Assembly: GCA_964246705.1 (NCBI GenBank)
Contig: CAXTRQ010000009.1
Location: 1 to 64,000 of the forward strand
Reading direction: 5' to 3'
DNA length: 64,000 nucleotides
Source: DASZCR01 sp964246705
GTDB lineage: Bacteria > Acidobacteriota > Blastocatellia > Pyrinomonadales > Pyrinomonadaceae
Shown here: one piece after another, positions 62,015 to 64,000 of the stretch
Numbering within the stretch: position 1 is the stretch's first letter
Layout: each line of letters starts with the position of its first letter
Notes under the pieces: generated by a model
The model's database searches: none
What the model saw: the letters and a program-made list of their open reading frames with translations, nothing else
What the model was told of the DNA's origin: nothing
Translations under genes and position numbers: made by a program

Positions 62015-62228
62015 TCGTCACCCTCTCGCGTGGTGAGGTCGTCGCCATTTTGTCCGTGTACGGGCAATGGCGGCAATTGTTGGCGCAACAGTAGCCGCGC
62101 CTTAAATGGTAGCGGGCGGTGAAGACAACCGCCGTGCCCTCCCTGTAAAAATCCTCGCCCTCGACGAGCGGGCGCTCTGTGCTCAACAGCCTTGCTCCTT
62201 CCCGGTTGGCCGTACTCACAATTCTCAA
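61986..62228 (-). CDS. DUF5522-type small cysteine-rich protein within the B12 operon
   Basis: About 80 aa. Core EGEDFYREGTAVVFTARYHL and RRGYCCANNCRHCPY, four Cys in a compact CC-x3-C-x2-C pattern that can bind metal. Family of unknown function. TTG 62228 (or GTG 62219) lies immediately after the btuB stop at 62231, and the 3' end overlaps btuF by 29 bases, so it is embedded in the operon. The position suggests a link to cobalamin or corrinoid handling, but that is inference only. Confidence 0.75.
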   Translation of the reverse strand: MRIVSTANREGARLLSTERPLVEGEDFYREGTAVVFTARYHLRRGYCCANNCRHCPYTDKMATTSPRERVTNDATHEADL

Positions 62229-62230
62229 AG

Positions 62231-64000
62231 TTAAAAGTTGAGTGCTGCACCGGCGCGTCCGTTGATGCGGGGCGTGCGGAAGCCGCTCTCGAAATACTCG
62301 CGGTTGAAGAGGTTTTCGATGTGGCCGAAGAAACGCAACGAGCGCGAAGCCTTGAGCGGCAGAGTGTAGCTGGCGCTCAGGTCGCCTCTGACAATCCCTG
62401 CGAAGCGGTAGGCGCGGCTGCTGAAATTTCGGTTGTCGAAGACGGGCGCGAGGTAATCACTCGACGCCGTGAGATCAAAGTTGACGAGCGTGCGGCGACC
62501 GATGCGCTGCGTGGCGACGAGCGCGAATTGATGGTCGGGAATGCTGAACGAGCGGATGACATTATCCGCCTGCGGATGCCGCTGGTCGCTGTTCGTGTAC
62601 GTGTAGGCGAGCAGCAAATCGAGCGTGCGCGCAGGCGCGAGCGCCGCGCTCAACTCAATCCCGCGCGCCAGTTGCCCGCCCGTGTTGATGTAGCCTCCGA
62701 AGGGACGATTGGTCGCATCATTCGGAATCGAGTTGGCGAAGTCAACCACTTCTTGCAGGCGCGTGTAGAAATAAGTGGCCGAAAGGCGCACGCGGTTGGA
62801 GGCGAGCGTTTGGTCAATGCCCGCGTCGAAAGCGATGGAACGTTCGGGCGCGAGGCGCGGGTCGCCGAAGATGCCGAACGAGTTCGTGAAGTCGCTAAAG
62901 AAAGTTCCGAAGCGTTCAAATAGTGAAGGCGCGCGATAGCCGTTGCCGACGTGCCCGCGCAACTTCGTGCCCGTCGAGCGAAAGAGATATGCGAGAGAGC
63001 CGTCGCCCGTGTAAGCGTTGGGCGGCGCGACAAAGTTGTTGACGCTGAAGGGCGTGTTCCCTGCGACCGTTATGGGCGTCAGGCGCGGCGTCGTCAGAGA
63101 AAAGAACTGCGCGCGGAAGGCCGCAGAAAGTTGCAGGCGGTCTTCAAGAAAGCGGAGTTGATCCTGAACAAAGAGAGCGTGGCTGCGCTCGGTTACGTCC
63201 ACGGAAGAATTGCCGGAAGGCGCGACGGCAAACGAGCGGTTCGAGTAGTTCTCGCTCTCGAATTCGTAACCGGCATTGATGAGGTTGGCGCGACCGAGGC
63301 GAAAATCAGCGCGGGCGTTGAGCGTATCGGTGCGCCCGTCGAAGTCGTTGCGCGTCGAACCCGAAGGCTCGAAGAAATTATTGAAGTCCGCTGCATCGCC
63401 CGCCCCGGCAGGGCCTTCACGAAACGAGCCGCGCGTCGTCAAGCCGTGATAGGTAACGGAGTAGCCGAACTTTTCGGTCGGCCTCTGTGCGAAAGTAATC
63501 GCGCCGGAGAAAAAGCGTGTCGCGCGCGCATTGTCGGGGTCGTTCGCGCCGGGGATAAAAGTGGCGTCGCCCGTGTTGAGTTGTCCGACCGCCGTACCCG
63601 ACTCGTAGCGTTGCAGTTCAACTTTTGAAAGCGCGCGCGCAGCGACGATGCCGCTCGCGGGTAGCGCGCCGATGGCGAGCGGGCTTTCGTTGAGTTGGAG
63701 GAAGGAATCGGACGCGTAGAGACGCCCCGTCAGAGTTGCCGTCGGCGTTAAGCGAAAGAGGACGCGCCCCTGCACGCTCGTGTTGCGCGTCGCGTCCGTA
63801 GAGTCTACGCCGCGCGTGACGTTCAGGTGAGAGACGGCGACGCTATAGATGAGACGGTCGGCTAAACCTGCGCCTCCGGCCAACTGCACACGCCCGCGCG
63901 CGTAGCCGAGGCCGCCCCCTTCGAGCAGAAGATTGCCTCGGAAGGGGCCGCCGCCTTCGTCCGTGACGACGTTGATGACGCCGCCGATGGCGTTCGTCCC
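62231..64000 (-). CDS. btuB: TonB-dependent receptor, probably cobalamin receptor, truncated by the right edge
   Basis: 590 codons visible; the N-terminal signal, TonB box and most of the plug lie beyond base 64000. The visible plug end is GTNAIGGVINVVTDEG, the usual G(T/A)xAIGGVINI motif. The rest is a 22-strand-type barrel with alternating residues, FFSGAITFAQRP, LRGHVGNGYRAPSLFERFG, and a terminal strand ending in GAALNF with C-terminal Phe. The genes that follow (btuF, btuD, btuC, pduO) make cobalamin the likely ligand. Any B12 riboswitch would lie outside the window. Confidence 0.9.
   Translation of the reverse strand, partial: GTNAIGGVINVVTDEGGGPFRGNLLLEGGGLGYARGRVQLAGGAGLADRLIYSVAVSHLNVTRGVDSTDATRNTSVQGRVLFRLTPTATLTGRLYASDSFLQLNESPLAIGALPASGIVAARALSKVELQRYESGTAVGQLNTGDATFIPGANDPDNARATRFFSGAITFAQRPTEKFGYSVTYHGLTTRGSFREGPAGAGDAADFNNFFEPSGSTRNDFDGRTDTLNARADFRLGRANLINAGYEFESENYSNRSFAVAPSGNSSVDVTERSHALFVQDQLRFLEDRLQLSAAFRAQFFSLTTPRLTPITVAGNTPFSVNNFVAPPNAYTGDGSLAYLFRSTGTKLRGHVGNGYRAPSLFERFGTFFSDFTNSFGIFGDPRLAPERSIAFDAGIDQTLASNRVRLSATYFYTRLQEVVDFANSIPNDATNRPFGGYINTGGQLARGIELSAALAPARTLDLLLAYTYTNSDQRHPQADNVIRSFSIPDHQFALVATQRIGRRTLVNFDLTASSDYLAPVFDNRNFSSRAYRFAGIVRGDLSASYTLPLKASRSLRFFGHIENLFNREYFESGFRTPRINGRAGAALNF

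Overview
The window is a GC-rich bacterial scaffold (several short N gaps, so probably a draft or metagenome-derived assembly). The gene content suggests Acidobacteriota, most likely class Blastocatellia: a Ser/Thr kinase fused through a membrane segment to a long TPR array, secreted TPR and carboxypeptidase-regulatory-like proteins, many lipoproteins and membrane-linked peptidases, a cobalamin-uptake operon and an ergothioneine cluster. This placement is inferred from gene style only; no rRNA gene is present.

Layout. 1-4.35 kb: two tandem STAND proteins (NB-ARC-like NTPase plus TPRs). The second has an N-terminal TIR domain; the first is cut by the window edge and its Walker A loop looks eroded. 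4.5-12.6 kb: housekeeping and stress genes: fumC, nadA with a small ferredoxin, a Rieske protein on the other strand, a CBS-pair protein with an Arg/Asp-rich tail, hsp20 and lon. 12.8-24.0 kb: secreted TPR protein, thioredoxin-2, M61 peptidase coupled to an SDR, APC permease, enoyl-CoA hydratase, a beta-propeller-type lipoprotein and a DinB protein. 24.1-24.9 kb: a tRNA(CAU) interrupted by a group I intron that carries an HNH homing endonuclease gene on the opposite strand, broken by a one-base frameshift. 25-31.6 kb: Gfo/Idh/MocA oxidoreductase, hydantoinase/oxoprolinase A and B, glutamine-dependent NAD synthetase. 31.9-38.2 kb: Ser/Thr kinase-TPR with a small downstream protein, FAD oxidoreductase, GlsB-like membrane protein, a small secreted protein. 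38.3-40.7 kb: osmoprotectant ABC importer (ATPase plus a permease/binding-protein fusion). 40.9-44.9 kb: ergothioneine genes egtA-egtD divergent from egtB. 45-58.4 kb: two tandem MacB/FtsX-type permeases without an ATPase, DUF885 lipoprotein, EEP hydrolase and PLD enzyme, M1 aminopeptidase, a QueA-family protein, a secreted protein and YjbQ. 58.5-64 kb: minus-strand B12 operon btuB-(DUF5522)-btuF-btuD-btuC-pduO, with btuB running off the right edge.

A second layer is a set of short repeats in almost every intergenic space: (i) palindromes built on CTTTGCG/CGTCTTGGCGTGAA-like arms, (ii) AAATTTCAAATCTC-like AT-rich blocks, (iii) GACGAGTGAC blocks and (iv) AAAGGCAAAAGTGAAG blocks. Three of the five N gaps fall inside such palindromes. 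One repeat sits in frame inside hyuB, another apparently supplies the start of btuC. The best candidates for something new are the intron-split tRNA with the antisense endonuclease, the repeat family that enters reading frames, and the tandem TIR/NB-ARC/TPR pair.
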